Positions 22,895 through 32,550 of a stretch of DNA of 64,000 nt are shown here, one piece after another. A program made the translations under genes and the position numbers. The DNA lies in contig JAAYHY010000104.1 of assembly GCA_012735135.1 (NCBI GenBank), positions 1-64,000 of the forward strand. Direction: 5' to 3'. The notes under the pieces were generated by a model. That model made no database searches. It was given only the letters and a program-made list of their open reading frames with translations, and was not told the DNA's origin. The number at the start of each line of letters is the position of its first letter. Position 1 is the first letter of the stretch. This DNA comes from Bacillota bacterium. GTDB lineage: Bacteria > Bacillota > UBA4882 > UBA10575.

Positions 22895-24541
22895 CTACTC
22901 CAACCCCAAATAGGCGCTGATCTCCAGCGAGGCTTTGCGCGCCGTATCAAGGGATTCCCCTTGTTCCTCCCGGTAATCTTTGATGATGTTTTCGGTCCCG
23001 GAGGCCCGTTTCAGGACCCAGACGCCGCCGGTTAAGACCACTTTCACCCCGTCCCCGATCGCCAACCGTTCAATCGTCCGTCCGGCAATCTTCTTTCCGG
23101 CCAGTAAGGCCTTGACCTGGCCGGGATCGGCCGCCAACCGGGCGAGGCGGGCTTTTTGCTCCGGCCGGGCCGGGCGGTCCTCCCGTTCATACTGGTAGGG
23201 ACCGTACTCTTTTTCCAGTTCCTGGTAGAGGAGACCGATCTCCTTACCGGTCGCCGCCATGACCTCCATCATCAAGAGGACAGCGGCGATCCCGTCCTTT
23301 TCCGTCACCCATAAACTCCCGTCCCGCCGCGGAAAGGAGACCCCGGCGCTCTCTTCTCCGGCCAAGACATATTTCCCCGCCTGCAACCCGGCCACGTAAT
23401 GCTTGAAGCCGACATTCACCTCGTAGGCGGGACGGCCGTACCGGGCGGCGATCCGGTCCAGCAGATGGGTGGTGCCGATGGTGCGTCCCACCCCCATCGC
23501 CGCCGGGAAATTCCGGTGCGCCGCCAGGTAGTCAAAGAGCACACACAAAACATGATTGGGGTTTAAGATCCCGGTGGTGTCTTCGCCCCCAAAACGGTCG
23601 GCATCATTGTCATTGGCCCCGATGAAGGAGACCCGGAGCCTTTCCCGCATCCCCGCCACCGCCATCATCACATAACGGGAAGACGGATCCCCCCGGAGCT
23701 TACCGTCCCAATCGTAAGTCCGGTGGGAAGAAGCGGGATCCGGTTCCGCCAGCACCACGTCGATTTGGGTTCCGTACAGATCGTTAACCGCCTCATAATA
23801 CCCGTTGGCTGAACCGCCCAAGGGGGTAACGGCGAAGCGTTCCTTTTTGATCAGATCCATATCCACCACCGTGCCCAAGTCCCGGACATAGGGGGTGAGG
23901 AGATCCACCGGTTGGACCAGCCTCTTTTCGATGGCGGTTTGGTAGGGCATCCGTTTAATCGCCGCCGGATGCTCCAGGTAGTAATTGCTCTTTTCATCGA
24001 TGGGTTTCGTGTTTGTATTCGGCCCGCCGTCCAAACCGTTACTCTTATACCCGGCGTCTTCAGGAGGATTATGGGAAGCGGTGATGATCACCCCTTCCAC
24101 CTTTTCCCCGCGGGCCACCCGGGTCAGAATGGCATGGGAAATAACCGGGGTCGGTGTGCTCCTTCCTCCCTGATGGATTAATACCTCCATCCCATTGCCG
24201 GTAAAAACCTCGATGGCCGTTTCCTGAGCCAAATCGGAAGCGAAACGCACATCTTTCCCCATCACCACCGGACCAAGGGGTCGATCCCGCAAAGCGGCGG
24301 GGAGAACGGGCCCGAAAGTTCCATGTTCGTGCCGTAAATCCACCAGCGCCTGGGTCATCGCCGCCACATGGCGGTCGGAAAAACCCGGCCCAACCGGGCC
24401 CCGGTGGCCGGAAGTCCCGTTTTTAACCGGTTTTAATTCCCCTTGGGGATTAGTGTACCATGCCGTGATCTGTTCTTTGGAATAGAGATCCTCGGGCCGG
24501 GCTTGCTGACCGGCCAGCGGATGCAGTAAACGTGGCGCCAT
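22895..24541 (-). CDS. pgm: Phosphoglucomutase (alpha-D-glucose-specific)
   Basis: Interconverts glucose 1-phosphate and glucose 6-phosphate. The 548 residues from MAPRLLHPLAG match the length of the E. coli Pgm type. It shows the N-terminal NGTSGHRG, the phosphoserine loop IITASHNPPED, the metal loop GANDNDADRFGG, sugar loop LAGEESAGVSF and C-terminal phosphate site LKRASGTENIIKDY. I chose the ATG at 24541 because AAGGAGG is seven bases upstream; the longer ORF has no support. It would link glucose 1-phosphate made by disaccharide phosphorolysis or glycogen turnover with glycolysis. Confidence 0.95.
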   Translation of the reverse strand: MAPRLLHPLAGQQARPEDLYSKEQITAWYTNPQGELKPVKNGTSGHRGPVGPGFSDRHVAAMTQALVDLRHEHGTFGPVLPAALRDRPLGPVVMGKDVRFASDLAQETAIEVFTGNGMEVLIHQGGRSTPTPVISHAILTRVARGEKVEGVIITASHNPPEDAGYKSNGLDGGPNTNTKPIDEKSNYYLEHPAAIKRMPYQTAIEKRLVQPVDLLTPYVRDLGTVVDMDLIKKERFAVTPLGGSANGYYEAVNDLYGTQIDVVLAEPDPASSHRTYDWDGKLRGDPSSRYVMMAVAGMRERLRVSFIGANDNDADRFGGEDTTGILNPNHVLCVLFDYLAAHRNFPAAMGVGRTIGTTHLLDRIAARYGRPAYEVNVGFKHYVAGLQAGKYVLAGEESAGVSFPRRDGSLWVTEKDGIAAVLLMMEVMAATGKEIGLLYQELEKEYGPYQYEREDRPARPEQKARLARLAADPGQVKALLAGKKIAGRTIERLAIGDGVKVVLTGGVWVLKRASGTENIIKDYREEQGESLDTARKASLEISAYLGLE

Positions 24542-25008
24542 CTTCATTCCTCCTTGCGCATTGCCGCTTAAACAAGACGGTTTAAGCTTATCCTTACACC
24601 TATTATTACCATAAATCCACCGTGAACTGTCTGTTATTTCTTGACCCAACCAGTGTTTCCTGCTTTAAAGTTCACCCTTTGCCAGCGCTTTTATCTTTTT
24701 CCGTAATCTAAGGCAGGAATAAAAGATTTCATGTTTAATAATTATTTAGAATCACACTACCTACTTGGATCCTTAATTCCCATTACCTTAATCTGCACCT
24801 TGGTAAACGTTTGGGATAAATTTTTGTTAATTCTTGAAGAAGATATCCTGTCTTAGCCGTTCCATTCAATCACCACCTTGATGTAGTTTTATACCCAAGT
24901 GTAGTAGAACAGAAATGGGGTGGTAGCGGAGAGAAAGTTTCCACATGTTACACCTTAGATTTTTCCTGAAGGTAAAAATTACTAAAAGGAAAGGGGTAAA
25001 AAAGACCA
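24542..25008. other. Intergenic region before the ChvE-like operon
   Basis: About 470 AT-rich bases. Near 24801-24815 is TGGTAAACGTTTGGGA, whose AAACGTTT centre resembles LacI/CcpA-family operators (imperfect match). I did not find a confident promoter pair. No gene was seen. Confidence 0.35.
24800..24816. promoter_or_regulatory. Possible LacI/CcpA-family operator
   Basis: TGGTAAACGTTTGGGA has the palindromic AAACGTTT centre usual for LacI-family and catabolite-control sites, but its outer bases do not match the cre consensus well. It lies about 200 bases before the sugar-binding protein gene, so a role in sugar-responsive control is plausible only. Confidence 0.25.
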
Positions 25009-26079
25009 ATGAAAAAATACTTACTCTGCTTAATGGTTGTTCTTCTTGCCCTCAGCTTAACCGGTTGCTTCCAAAAGAAAGCCGATGAGAAGTTAATCGG
25101 TGTGGCCATGCCGACCCAGTCGTTACAACGTTGGAACCAAGACGGCGCCAATATGAAAGCGAAACTGGAAGAGAAGGGGTACAAAGTTGACCTCCAGTAT
25201 GCCAACAATGACGTCAACACCCAGATTCAACAGTTGGAAAATATGATTACGAAAAAAGCTAAGGTACTGGTCATTGCTTCGATCGACGGTTCGGCGCTGA
25301 CCGAAGTCTTACGGAAAGCGGCGGAGAACAAGATTAAAGTCATCGCTTACGACCGGTTAATTATGAACTCCGAACATGTGGACTACTATGCCACTTTTGA
25401 CAATTTCAAAGTAGGTGTGATCCAGGGCCAATACATCGAAGAAAAACTGGGCTTGAAATCGAATGACGGTCCCTTCAATATTGAATTATTTGCCGGCTCC
25501 CCCGACGACAATAACGCCTACTTCTTCAACAATGGGGCCATGAGCATCCTCCAGCCGTATATCGACGCCGGAAAACTGATTGTCCCCAGTAAGCAAACGG
25601 ATTTTACAACCATCGCCATTCACGGCTGGGATTCGGCCGACGCGCAAGCCCGCATGGATAACCTGATCACCGCCCACTACGCCGGTGGCCGCAAACTCGA
25701 TGCGGTGCTCTCCCCCAACGACAGCCTGGCGATTGGGATCATCACCTCCCTCAGGTACGCGGGATACGGCACTCCTGATAAACCGTTCCCGATCATTACC
25801 GGGCAAGACTGCGATAAAGCCAACGTGATCGCCATGATCAAAGGCGAGCAGTCCATGTCCATCTTTAAAGACACCAGAACCTTGGCGGCCCAAGTGGTGG
25901 AAATGGTGGAAGCCATCATGAAAGGGGAAGAAGCGCCGGTCAACGATACGACAACCTATCATAATGGTGTCAAATACGTGCCGTCCTTCCTTTGCGAGCC
26001 TGTCTATGCCGATGTCAACAACTACCGGCAACTCCTCATCGAGAGTGGCTATTACACCGAAGCCGATCTGCAGCTATAA
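25009..26079 (+). CDS. Sugar-binding lipoprotein of a ChvE/CUT2-type ABC importer
   Basis: 356 residues. A lipoprotein signal peptide ends in the lipobox LTGC. The mature protein is a periplasmic-binding-protein family 1 fold, seen in IGVAMPTQSLQRWNQDG, LVIASIDGSALTEVLRKA, KVIAYDRLIMN and ITGQDCDKANVIAMIKGEQ, close to ChvE, which binds xylose, glucose, galactose and related monosaccharides. It delivers sugar to the permease and ATPase encoded next. A strong hairpin separates it from the ATPase gene, which should favour its expression. Confidence 0.93.
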   Translation: MKKYLLCLMVVLLALSLTGCFQKKADEKLIGVAMPTQSLQRWNQDGANMKAKLEEKGYKVDLQYANNDVNTQIQQLENMITKKAKVLVIASIDGSALTEVLRKAAENKIKVIAYDRLIMNSEHVDYYATFDNFKVGVIQGQYIEEKLGLKSNDGPFNIELFAGSPDDNNAYFFNNGAMSILQPYIDAGKLIVPSKQTDFTTIAIHGWDSADAQARMDNLITAHYAGGRKLDAVLSPNDSLAIGIITSLRYAGYGTPDKPFPIITGQDCDKANVIAMIKGEQSMSIFKDTRTLAAQVVEMVEAIMKGEEAPVNDTTTYHNGVKYVPSFLCEPVYADVNNYRQLLIESGYYTEADLQL

Positions 26080-26145
26080 TCTTTCAAAAATAAAACTGGT
26101 TCAATTCGGATGACATTTAGTCAACCATTGAAAACCAACAGTGAT

Positions 26146-26176
26146 CTGGGCAGATTCCATTTTCGAATCTGCCCAG
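26146..26176 (+). terminator. Intercistronic hairpin after the sugar-binding protein
   Basis: CTGGGCAGATTC and GAATCTGCCCAG form a perfect 12-bp stem. No T-run follows (AAACTC), so partial termination or protection of the upstream mRNA end is more likely than a full stop. Confidence 0.6.
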
Positions 26177-26217
26177 AAACTCTATACCATGGGAACATGC
26201 GCAAAGGGCGGGATTAA

Positions 26218-27753
26218 ATGCAAACTATACTTGAGATGAGAAACATTACCAAGTGTTTTGGTAGTGTCAAAGCGCTCGATAATGTCAATTTCCAAGTTGA
26301 AGCCGGCGAGATCCATGCGCTGGTCGGCGAAAACGGAGCGGGTAAATCTACGCTCATGAATGTCTTAAGCGGTGTGCATCCTTATGGCACCTATAGCGGA
26401 GAGATTATTTATCAGGGTAAACACTGTATTTTCCGGAGTATCAGAGATAGTGAAAAAAACGGGATTGTTATTATCCACCAAGAACTGGCGCTCATTCCTT
26501 ACCTTTCCATCGGCGAAAATATCTTTCTCGGTAATGAACGGGCAAAAATGGCCGTGATTGACTGGGAAAAAACCCATTGGGACGCAACCCAGATCTTGAG
26601 AAAGGTTGGTCTCAAAGAAAACTCTCACGTGCTGATTAAAGATCTCGGGGTTGGAAAACAACAACTGGTGGAGATCGCCAAAGCTTTAGCCAAGAATGTG
26701 CAGCTTTTGATCTTGGATGAACCCACGGCAGCGCTCAACGAAGAAGATGCCGATAATTTGTTACGGCTCTTATTAGAATTGAAAAAAACCGGAATCACTT
26801 CCATCCTTATCTCCCATAAACTACACGAAGTGATTAAAGTCGCAGATTCCATCACCATCCTTCGGGACGGCGCCACCATCGAAACCCTCAAAGTTAACCA
26901 CGGGGAGATCAGTGAGGACCGGATCATTAAAGGAATGGTCGGCCGGGAACTGGTAGACCGTTTCCCCAAACGCCGTCCAAGAATTGGTGATGTCTACTTT
27001 GAGGTCAGGAACTGGAACGTCGATGACCCCCTCATTGACGGACGTAGGGTAATTAAAGATGTCAATATCAAAGTCCATAAAGGGGAGATTGTGGGCATCG
27101 CGGGCCTGATGGGTTCGGGGCGAACCGAGTTTGCCATGAGTGTTTTTGGCAAGGCTTATGGTAAAAATATCAGCGGGCAGATCTTCAAAGAGGGACAAGA
27201 AATTGAGCTTAACAATGTCCAACAAGCCATCAATAATGGACTGGCCTATGTGACCGAAGACCGGAAAACGGCCGGTCTCATTGCCATCGAAGATATCAAA
27301 CACAATATCTCTTTATCAAGTTTGAAAAAGATCAGTAAACGATGGATCATTAATGATCACCAAGAGAATGAAGCGGCGCTGACCTATCGTCAAAAACTGA
27401 ATATTAAATCCTCAAGCATCTTCCAGAAAGTCCAGAACCTCTCCGGCGGGAATCAACAAAAAGTAGTGCTTGCCAAATGGATCTTTGCGGCGCCGGATAT
27501 TTTAATCCTGGACGAGCCGACCCGGGGCATTGATGTCGGCGCCAAATATGAAATTTATACGATCATAAATCACCTGGCTGAGGAGGGTAAAGCAATTATC
27601 TTTATCTCCTCGGAACTTCCCGAAATACTGGGAATCTGCGATCGGATCTATGTAATGAACGAAGGAAGAATCGTTGGCGAACTCATGAAAGAAGAGGCAT
27701 CGCAGGAAAGTATAATGAAATGCATAATGCAAAGTAATAGGGGGCGTTACTGA
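26218..27753 (+). CDS. Sugar ABC importer ATPase, two fused ATPase domains (GguA/MglA type)
   Basis: 511 residues, a tandem ATPase of CUT2 importers. The first half has Walker [13 protein letters not shown] and [16 protein letters not shown]. The second half has a degenerate Walker [14 protein letters not shown], the signature [14 protein letters not shown], and [15 protein letters not shown]. That asymmetry is normal for the family. Its stop overlaps the permease ATG by one base. Together with the ChvE-like protein it matches the gguAB-chvE (multiple monosaccharide) arrangement. Confidence 0.95.
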   Translation: MQTILEMRNITKCFGSVKALDNVNFQVEAGEIHALVGENGAGKSTLMNVLSGVHPYGTYSGEIIYQGKHCIFRSIRDSEKNGIVIIHQELALIPYLSIGENIFLGNERAKMAVIDWEKTHWDATQILRKVGLKENSHVLIKDLGVGKQQLVEIAKALAKNVQLLILDEPTAALNEEDADNLLRLLLELKKTGITSILISHKLHEVIKVADSITILRDGATIETLKVNHGEISEDRIIKGMVGRELVDRFPKRRPRIGDVYFEVRNWNVDDPLIDGRRVIKDVNIKVHKGEIVGIAGLMGSGRTEFAMSVFGKAYGKNISGQIFKEGQEIELNNVQQAINNGLAYVTEDRKTAGLIAIEDIKHNISLSSLKKISKRWIINDHQENEAALTYRQKLNIKSSSIFQKVQNLSGGNQQKVVLAKWIFAAPDILILDEPTRGIDVGAKYEIYTIINHLAEEGKAIIFISSELPEILGICDRIYVMNEGRIVGELMKEEASQESIMKCIMQSNRGRY

Positions 27754-28955
27754 TGGAGACCGTAAAGGCGAAACCCGTTAAATTTGAATCGATCGGATTT
27801 GCCTTAAAGAGCAATATCCGCCAATATGCAATGCTTATTGCCTTAATTGTCATCATGTTATTCTTCCAAATTGCCACCAACGGTATTCTGCTGGTCCCGA
27901 TGAATGTGACCAATCTAATCCTCCAAAACAGTTATGTCTTGATTTTGGCCATCGGGATGACCCTTTGTATTCTGACCGGTGGTAATATTGACCTGTCGGT
28001 TGGCTCGGTCGCCGCTTTTATCTCCGCGATCGTGGGGACACTGATCATCCGCCAAAAAGTGGACGTCACCGTGTCCATCGTTATCGGGTTGATCATTGGC
28101 GCCGTAATCGGACTCTGGCAGGGTTTCTGGATTGCTTATGTGCGCATCCCCGCCTTTATTGTTACCTTAGCCGGAATGCTTATGTTCCGGGGGTTAACCA
28201 ACACCATTTTAAAGGGGCTTACTTTATCACCGTTCCCAAAATCCTTCCAAATGATTAGTTCCGGTTATATTCCGGATCTCTTTCCTTTCTTCGGATCCAG
28301 CTTCAACCTCACGCCGATCGTTGTTTCCGTTATCTTATCCATTATCCTCCTTTATTTTCAGATCAAGAAGCGAAGAAATAAAATAAAAAACGAGACGGAA
28401 TTAATACCCCGTTCCTTGTTTGTTACCCAAATCCTCTTTACCCTCGTGGCGATCAACCTTTTTGCCTACGCTTTAGCCGCCTACAAAGGTATCCCGATTA
28501 TCTTGGTTATTCTAGGTGTGCTCATTGGCGCCTACCACTTTTTCACCACCAAGACGGTCCCGGGGCGCTACATCTATGCGATGGGCGGTAACGAAAAAGC
28601 GGCCAAACTCTCGGGGATTAACACCAATAAGGTCCTTTTCTTTGTCTATTTGAACATGTCGGTGCTGGCGGCGTTAGCCGGGATTGCCTTTTCCGCCCGG
28701 ACCGACTCGGCCTTCCCGTTACTTGGCACCAACTTTGAACTGGACGCCATCGCCGCCTGCTTTATCGGTGGCGCTTCCGCCACCGGCGGAATCGGCTCGG
28801 TAGTCGGGACGATTATCGGCGCTTTGGTCATGGGGGTCCTCAATAACGGGATGTCCATCATGGGGATTGGGATCGATTGGCAGATGACGATTAAAGGTTT
28901 TGTCCTCTTAATGGCTGTCGCCTTTGATGTGTACTCGAAAAATAAAGCCAAATAG
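27753..28955 (+). CDS. Sugar ABC importer permease (GguB/MmsB type)
   Basis: 400 residues, about 10-12 membrane segments, BPD_transp_2 family. The family signature region ILTGGNIDLSVGSVAAFISA and the second conserved segment AMGGNEKAAKLSGINTNKVLFFVY are present, and the C-terminal GGASATGGIGSVVGTIIGALVMG is intact. The length of 400 residues, about 80 more than RbsC, matches the GguB subgroup. It presumably works as a homodimer with the fused ATPase encoded just upstream. A strong terminator ends the operon. Confidence 0.94.
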   Translation: METVKAKPVKFESIGFALKSNIRQYAMLIALIVIMLFFQIATNGILLVPMNVTNLILQNSYVLILAIGMTLCILTGGNIDLSVGSVAAFISAIVGTLIIRQKVDVTVSIVIGLIIGAVIGLWQGFWIAYVRIPAFIVTLAGMLMFRGLTNTILKGLTLSPFPKSFQMISSGYIPDLFPFFGSSFNLTPIVVSVILSIILLYFQIKKRRNKIKNETELIPRSLFVTQILFTLVAINLFAYALAAYKGIPIILVILGVLIGAYHFFTTKTVPGRYIYAMGGNEKAAKLSGINTNKVLFFVYLNMSVLAALAGIAFSARTDSAFPLLGTNFELDAIAACFIGGASATGGIGSVVGTIIGALVMGVLNNGMSIMGIGIDWQMTIKGFVLLMAVAFDVYSKNKAK

Positions 28956-29017
28956 TCCCCCGCCCCAGCAAGCCGGGCACATGATCGGCGGTTCCCCACG
29001 GAGGACTTGAAGCAATG

Positions 29018-29045
29018 AAAAACCTGCTTAAAAAGCAGGTTTTTT
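29018..29045 (+). terminator. Terminator after the sugar importer operon
   Basis: AAAAACCTGCTT and AAGCAGGTTTTT form a 12-bp stem with intrinsic A and T tracts, flanked by GCAA/TTGC that extends it. It serves both convergent operons. Confidence 0.85.
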
Positions 29046-29061
29046 CGTTGCTTTAATTTAC

Positions 29062-29107
29062 ATCACCCGGTCCAAGCTAGGCGATGGCCAACTTGGGGAA
29101 CTACCTA
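29062..29107 (-). repeat. Decayed element B copy
   Basis: Starting at the TAG stop of the NSS transporter, the minus strand reads GGTAGTTCCCCAAGTTGGCC and later GGACCGGGTGATG, following the order of the full B copies with several changes and shortening. Confidence 0.4.
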
Positions 29108-30484
29108 AAAGAAATTGGCGGCAATAAGATTGATAATAATTATCGCTGGAACCAGGTATTTGATTAACGGCTCCCACCAGTCTTCCACCTTAATCTTTTC
29201 CGCGCCGAGGTTAACCTGTTCTTTGAATTTCTTGAAACCAATGCTCCAGGCGGTGAAGAGGCACATAATCAGACCGGAAAGGATCAGGAAGATATTGGCG
29301 GAAACAACATCAAAGAAGGTGAACATATCCATCCCAAACCATTTGATGTGGGCCAGGGGTCCACAAGCCAGCACGGAGAAGAGACTCAGCGCGAAGGTGA
29401 CTGCAATGCTGAGCCAGGTGGCTTTCACCCGGTCTTTACTCCGGTCCATCTTAAAGAGGTCCATAATCGAACTGGATAGAAACTCGGTAAAAGCGATGGC
29501 GGAAGTAAGCGCGGCAATCAGGACACCTATGAAGAACAAGATACCGATAATCGTGCCGCCGGGCATAGTCGCAAAGACGCTGGGCATTGTTTTAAAGAGG
29601 AGGCCAAAACCGGCGTCGGGCTGGACACCAACGGCAAAAGCGGCGGGGAAGATCACCAGGCCGGCCAGTAAAGCAAAACCGGTGTCCATGAATACAACTT
29701 TGGTGATGTCGGAAGGAATATCCGCATCTTTCTTAAGATAACTCCCATAGACCCAACTGGCGCCTTGTCCAACGCCAATGGATAAAAAGACCTGTCCGAT
29801 GGCGGCAACGACCGCACTGAAACTGAGCTTGGAAAAATCGGGTTTAAGGTAAAATTTTAGTCCTTGTCCCGCCCCGGGTAATGTCATCGAATAAACAGCC
29901 AGACCGGCAAATAAAAGAACCATGAGGGGCATGGCCACTTTCGCCACGGCTTCCACCCCTTTGACCAACCCCCGGGCCACGATAACCCCAAGCATTACGA
30001 GGACAAGAATTTCATAGATCAGGGTTGTGCCGGTGTTGGTATAAAGGGAGTCAAACCAGAGGGAAATTGCTTGGAGATTCATGCCCCTGAAAGTACCGGT
30101 CAGGAAAGCAACGGCATACTTTAAAACCCACCCGATAATCATCACGTAGTAGGAGAAGATCATGAGACCACCGATAAAACCAAAGATCCCGCCTAACTGC
30201 CAGAATTTATTCTTTGTTAGCTTAATATTCCCGGTGATCGGCGAACTTTGCGACTCCCGGCCCAAGTTATATTCGACAATCATGAGCGGGATCCCCATCA
30301 CTACGGCCACTGCCAGGTAGACCAAAAGAAAGGCCGCCCCGCCGTATTGACCGGTAATATAAGGGAATCTCCAAATATTACCTAGCCCAATACTCCAACT
30401 GGCGGCGGCAAAGATGAATCCGATCCGGGAAGCCCAAGATTCCCGCTTGGCCACGGTGGATACTTCTGTAGTTTTGTTTGACAT
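29105..30484 (-). CDS. Sodium-dependent transporter, NSS family
   Basis: 459 residues with about eleven membrane helices; sodium-coupled amino-acid uptake is the expected role. The family hallmark at helix 1 is GLGNIWRFPYITGQYGG, and GVGQGASWVYGSYL and ALTSAIAFTEFLSSSIMD follow the LeuT/MhsT layout. The ATG at 30484 has AGGAGG eight bases upstream; the longer ORF runs into the ridA gene. It is the third gene after a cysteine desulfidase and a RidA protein, so cysteine is a reasonable guess for its substrate, though not proven by sequence. Confidence 0.92.
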   Translation of the reverse strand: MSNKTTEVSTVAKRESWASRIGFIFAAASWSIGLGNIWRFPYITGQYGGAAFLLVYLAVAVVMGIPLMIVEYNLGRESQSSPITGNIKLTKNKFWQLGGIFGFIGGLMIFSYYVMIIGWVLKYAVAFLTGTFRGMNLQAISLWFDSLYTNTGTTLIYEILVLVMLGVIVARGLVKGVEAVAKVAMPLMVLLFAGLAVYSMTLPGAGQGLKFYLKPDFSKLSFSAVVAAIGQVFLSIGVGQGASWVYGSYLKKDADIPSDITKVVFMDTGFALLAGLVIFPAAFAVGVQPDAGFGLLFKTMPSVFATMPGGTIIGILFFIGVLIAALTSAIAFTEFLSSSIMDLFKMDRSKDRVKATWLSIAVTFALSLFSVLACGPLAHIKWFGMDMFTFFDVVSANIFLILSGLIMCLFTAWSIGFKKFKEQVNLGAEKIKVEDWWEPLIKYLVPAIIIINLIAANFF

Positions 30485-30512
30485 CCTTTCATCCTCCTTT
30501 GCATATTCAGTT

Positions 30513-30896
30513 TTAGATTCCGGCAATAACATCGATTTCGACCCGCAGACCGCCAAAGATCTGAACCCCGGAAACACATAACCTGGCCGGAAAGTCGGTC
30601 CCGAAAAATTCCCGGTAAACTTGGTTCATTTCATCAAAATCATTAATATCCGCTAAATAAACATGACATTTCAGCACGTTCTTCAGGTCGCTGCCGGCTG
30701 CTTCCAACACAGCTTTAATATTAAGAAGCACTCTTCTGGTCTGTTCCGCAACTGTTCCATGTTGTAACATTCCACTTTCCGGGTCGATCGCAACCTGTCC
30801 GGAGAGAAAGAGTAAATTTCCAAAACGGACTGCTTGCGAATAAGGTCCTACTGCTTCCGGCGCCTGTTCCGTAGTGATGATTTCCCGCACCTGCAT
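30513..30896 (-). CDS. ridA: RidA-family 2-iminoacid/enamine deaminase
   Basis: 127 residues, full-length RidA (YjgF/TdcF). Family residues are visible: GPYSQAVRFGNLLFLSGQ, VLKCHVYLADINDFDEMN and the catalytic Arg in FPARLCVSGV. RidA hydrolyses 2-aminoacrylate-derived imines released by PLP- or FeS-type dehydratases and desulfhydrases. Here it follows an L-cysteine desulfidase gene, which gives exactly that intermediate, so the two probably act in sequence. The ribosome site GGGGGG abuts the ATG; a GTG two codons later (30890) is an alternative start. Confidence 0.93.
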   Translation of the reverse strand: MQVREIITTEQAPEAVGPYSQAVRFGNLLFLSGQVAIDPESGMLQHGTVAEQTRRVLLNIKAVLEAAGSDLKNVLKCHVYLADINDFDEMNQVYREFFGTDFPARLCVSGVQIFGGLRVEIDVIAGI

Positions 30897-30932
30897 CCCC
30901 CCTTTCTATCTGGAATTTCCGCCCGCCCATGT

Positions 30933-32222
30933 TCATTTCTGGGCTTGGATCTCTTCTATTATTTCCAAGAGGCACTTGTCGGTTTCCACCATTCCCGGGT
31001 TGTTGAGCTGCCCCAGCTTGGCAAAGGTGTGTTCAATGTTATGGGAGACGATTCCGTTGGCCGGAGGGATAAAGACTTTTTTCTTTGTCGCAAGATAAGC
31101 ATATTCGATCGCCGTGGCCGTCGCCGTACTCAGCTTGTAAGCGCAGGATTCCTTTGCGCCGTCACAAACGATGCCGGCCAGGGCGCCTAAAACCGAATGC
31201 ATTGCGTTGACCATATCCGTATAGCTTCCATCCAACAGATACACAGTTGCTGCCGCCACACCGGTCGCTGCCGCCACCGAACAGCCACAAAAAGCAGTCA
31301 TTCTTTTGATATGACCTTTAATATAAATGGTTATCGCTGAACTGATCGCCAGCGCCCTGGCCAATTTGACTTCAGGAGCCTTTAAAGCTTCCGCCGCCGC
31401 CAAAACTCCCAGGAAATTAGTGATTCCATGGTTCCCGCTACCGGCGATGGCCATAATCGGGACTTTTAGACCGATCATCCGGGCTTCCGCCGCCGCTGCC
31501 GTATACAGCTTACCTAGGATCATACCGGAATAGGGAAATTCGCTTTCTTTGACCATCCCGGAAAGGGCGGGGCCCATGACGGTGTTTTTATTACGGATCC
31601 CTTCTTCGGCCGCGGCTTTGTTTACCTTGGCGTCTTCAAGTAAAAAGCGGAGTTCTTCAAGGCCGAGCCCTTGGATCGTTTCGATCAGATCGGCAATTTT
31701 ATAATGAATTAGTTCATCGACACTCCCCTCCGTTGCGTCCACTGGTTTTTGGAAGAGGATTTGGTTATTTCGACCCGTTTCCGTTATGTTGGAGTAATCC
31801 CCCTGAATTACCGTCCAAGCCCGGTTACGGGCGCTTAAGACCTCGGCCTTGATGTACAAAGGATCGGGCGTGCTCTTTAGGTATGAGACTTCCACCCGGT
31901 TGGCTTTTAACAACTCCTGAGCGGCCTGAACAATTTGGTCATCGACATGGTCAAGTAAGCCAAGGCCCTCGGCGGTCCACTGGGCCAAGTAAATACCTAA
32001 AGCGGCCGCCTGGCGCAACCCCCGCTGGTTGGTTCCCGGGACCCCCACACTAATCCCATTCTTATATACATTGGGACTAACCGCTACTCGAATTTGGTCG
32101 GGCTTATCACCCAAAACCGCAGTGGCTTCGGCCACGGCCAGCGCCACCGCCCCCGGATCCGTGCAACCAGTCGATTTTTCGATCTCTTTCTTCAGGACTT
32201 CAATCAGCAGCGCTTTATCCAT
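30933..32222 (-). CDS. L-cysteine desulfidase family protein (CyuA/YhaM, UPF0597)
   Basis: 429 residues, the usual length. The family is an iron-sulfur enzyme that breaks L-cysteine to pyruvate, ammonia and sulfide. Conserved Cys sites are in EKSTGCTDPGAVALA, TAFCGCSVAAATG and GIVCDGAKESCAYK, plus the loop IAGSGNHGITNFLG. The C-terminal FIPPANGIVSHNIEHTFAKLG is also typical. AAGGAGATGGAGG precedes the ATG. It heads a unit with ridA and an NSS transporter, mirroring the E. coli desulfidase-transporter pair but with another transporter family. Serine dehydratase-like activity is the alternative. Confidence 0.9.
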   Translation of the reverse strand: MDKALLIEVLKKEIEKSTGCTDPGAVALAVAEATAVLGDKPDQIRVAVSPNVYKNGISVGVPGTNQRGLRQAAALGIYLAQWTAEGLGLLDHVDDQIVQAAQELLKANRVEVSYLKSTPDPLYIKAEVLSARNRAWTVIQGDYSNITETGRNNQILFQKPVDATEGSVDELIHYKIADLIETIQGLGLEELRFLLEDAKVNKAAAEEGIRNKNTVMGPALSGMVKESEFPYSGMILGKLYTAAAAEARMIGLKVPIMAIAGSGNHGITNFLGVLAAAEALKAPEVKLARALAISSAITIYIKGHIKRMTAFCGCSVAAATGVAAATVYLLDGSYTDMVNAMHSVLGALAGIVCDGAKESCAYKLSTATATAIEYAYLATKKKVFIPPANGIVSHNIEHTFAKLGQLNNPGMVETDKCLLEIIEEIQAQK

Positions 32223-32542
32223 TCCTCCATCTCCTTTATCAATGATGCAGCATAACCCAACTTCTCTGTTCGCTTCAATAAATTTAATAATTAAGATTAA
32301 TGATCGGTCACCTCTTTCCTCTGGAGTTCTAACCTCTTTGTCCTCAAGAATAATACTTTGGTCTTATAGTTGACATAAACTTTCTTGGTTTTTTTAACCC
32401 CCTTCTCACCTTTTATTACCTTATCTGTAACATCCGGATAAAGGCAATAAAAATCCCTGATCGATCGGGAGTAACAGAAATCCCCGGATCAATCAGGGGT
32501 TACATCAGAAAGGCCCACGCTGCTGGTCGACCCACCCGGGTT
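32223..32542. other. Intergenic region between regulator and desulfidase operon
   Basis: Holds the regulator operon's terminator (32453-32502) and the right half of an element B copy. The part nearest the desulfidase gene is AT-rich and could hold its promoter, but I could not identify one firmly. Confidence 0.4.
32453..32502 (-). terminator. Terminator of the PocR-kinase/regulator operon
   Basis: On the minus strand, CCCCTGATTGATC pairs with GATCGATCAGGG around an internal loop, and is followed by ATTTTTATT. Confidence 0.7.
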
Positions 32543-32550
32543 TTATAAAA
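32507..32550 (-). repeat. Partial element B copy (right half)
   Basis: Immediately after the regulator stop, the minus strand reads ACCCGGGTGGGTCGACCAGC and then a GGCCTTTC tail. This aligns with the right half of full B copies; the left half is absent. Confidence 0.5.
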
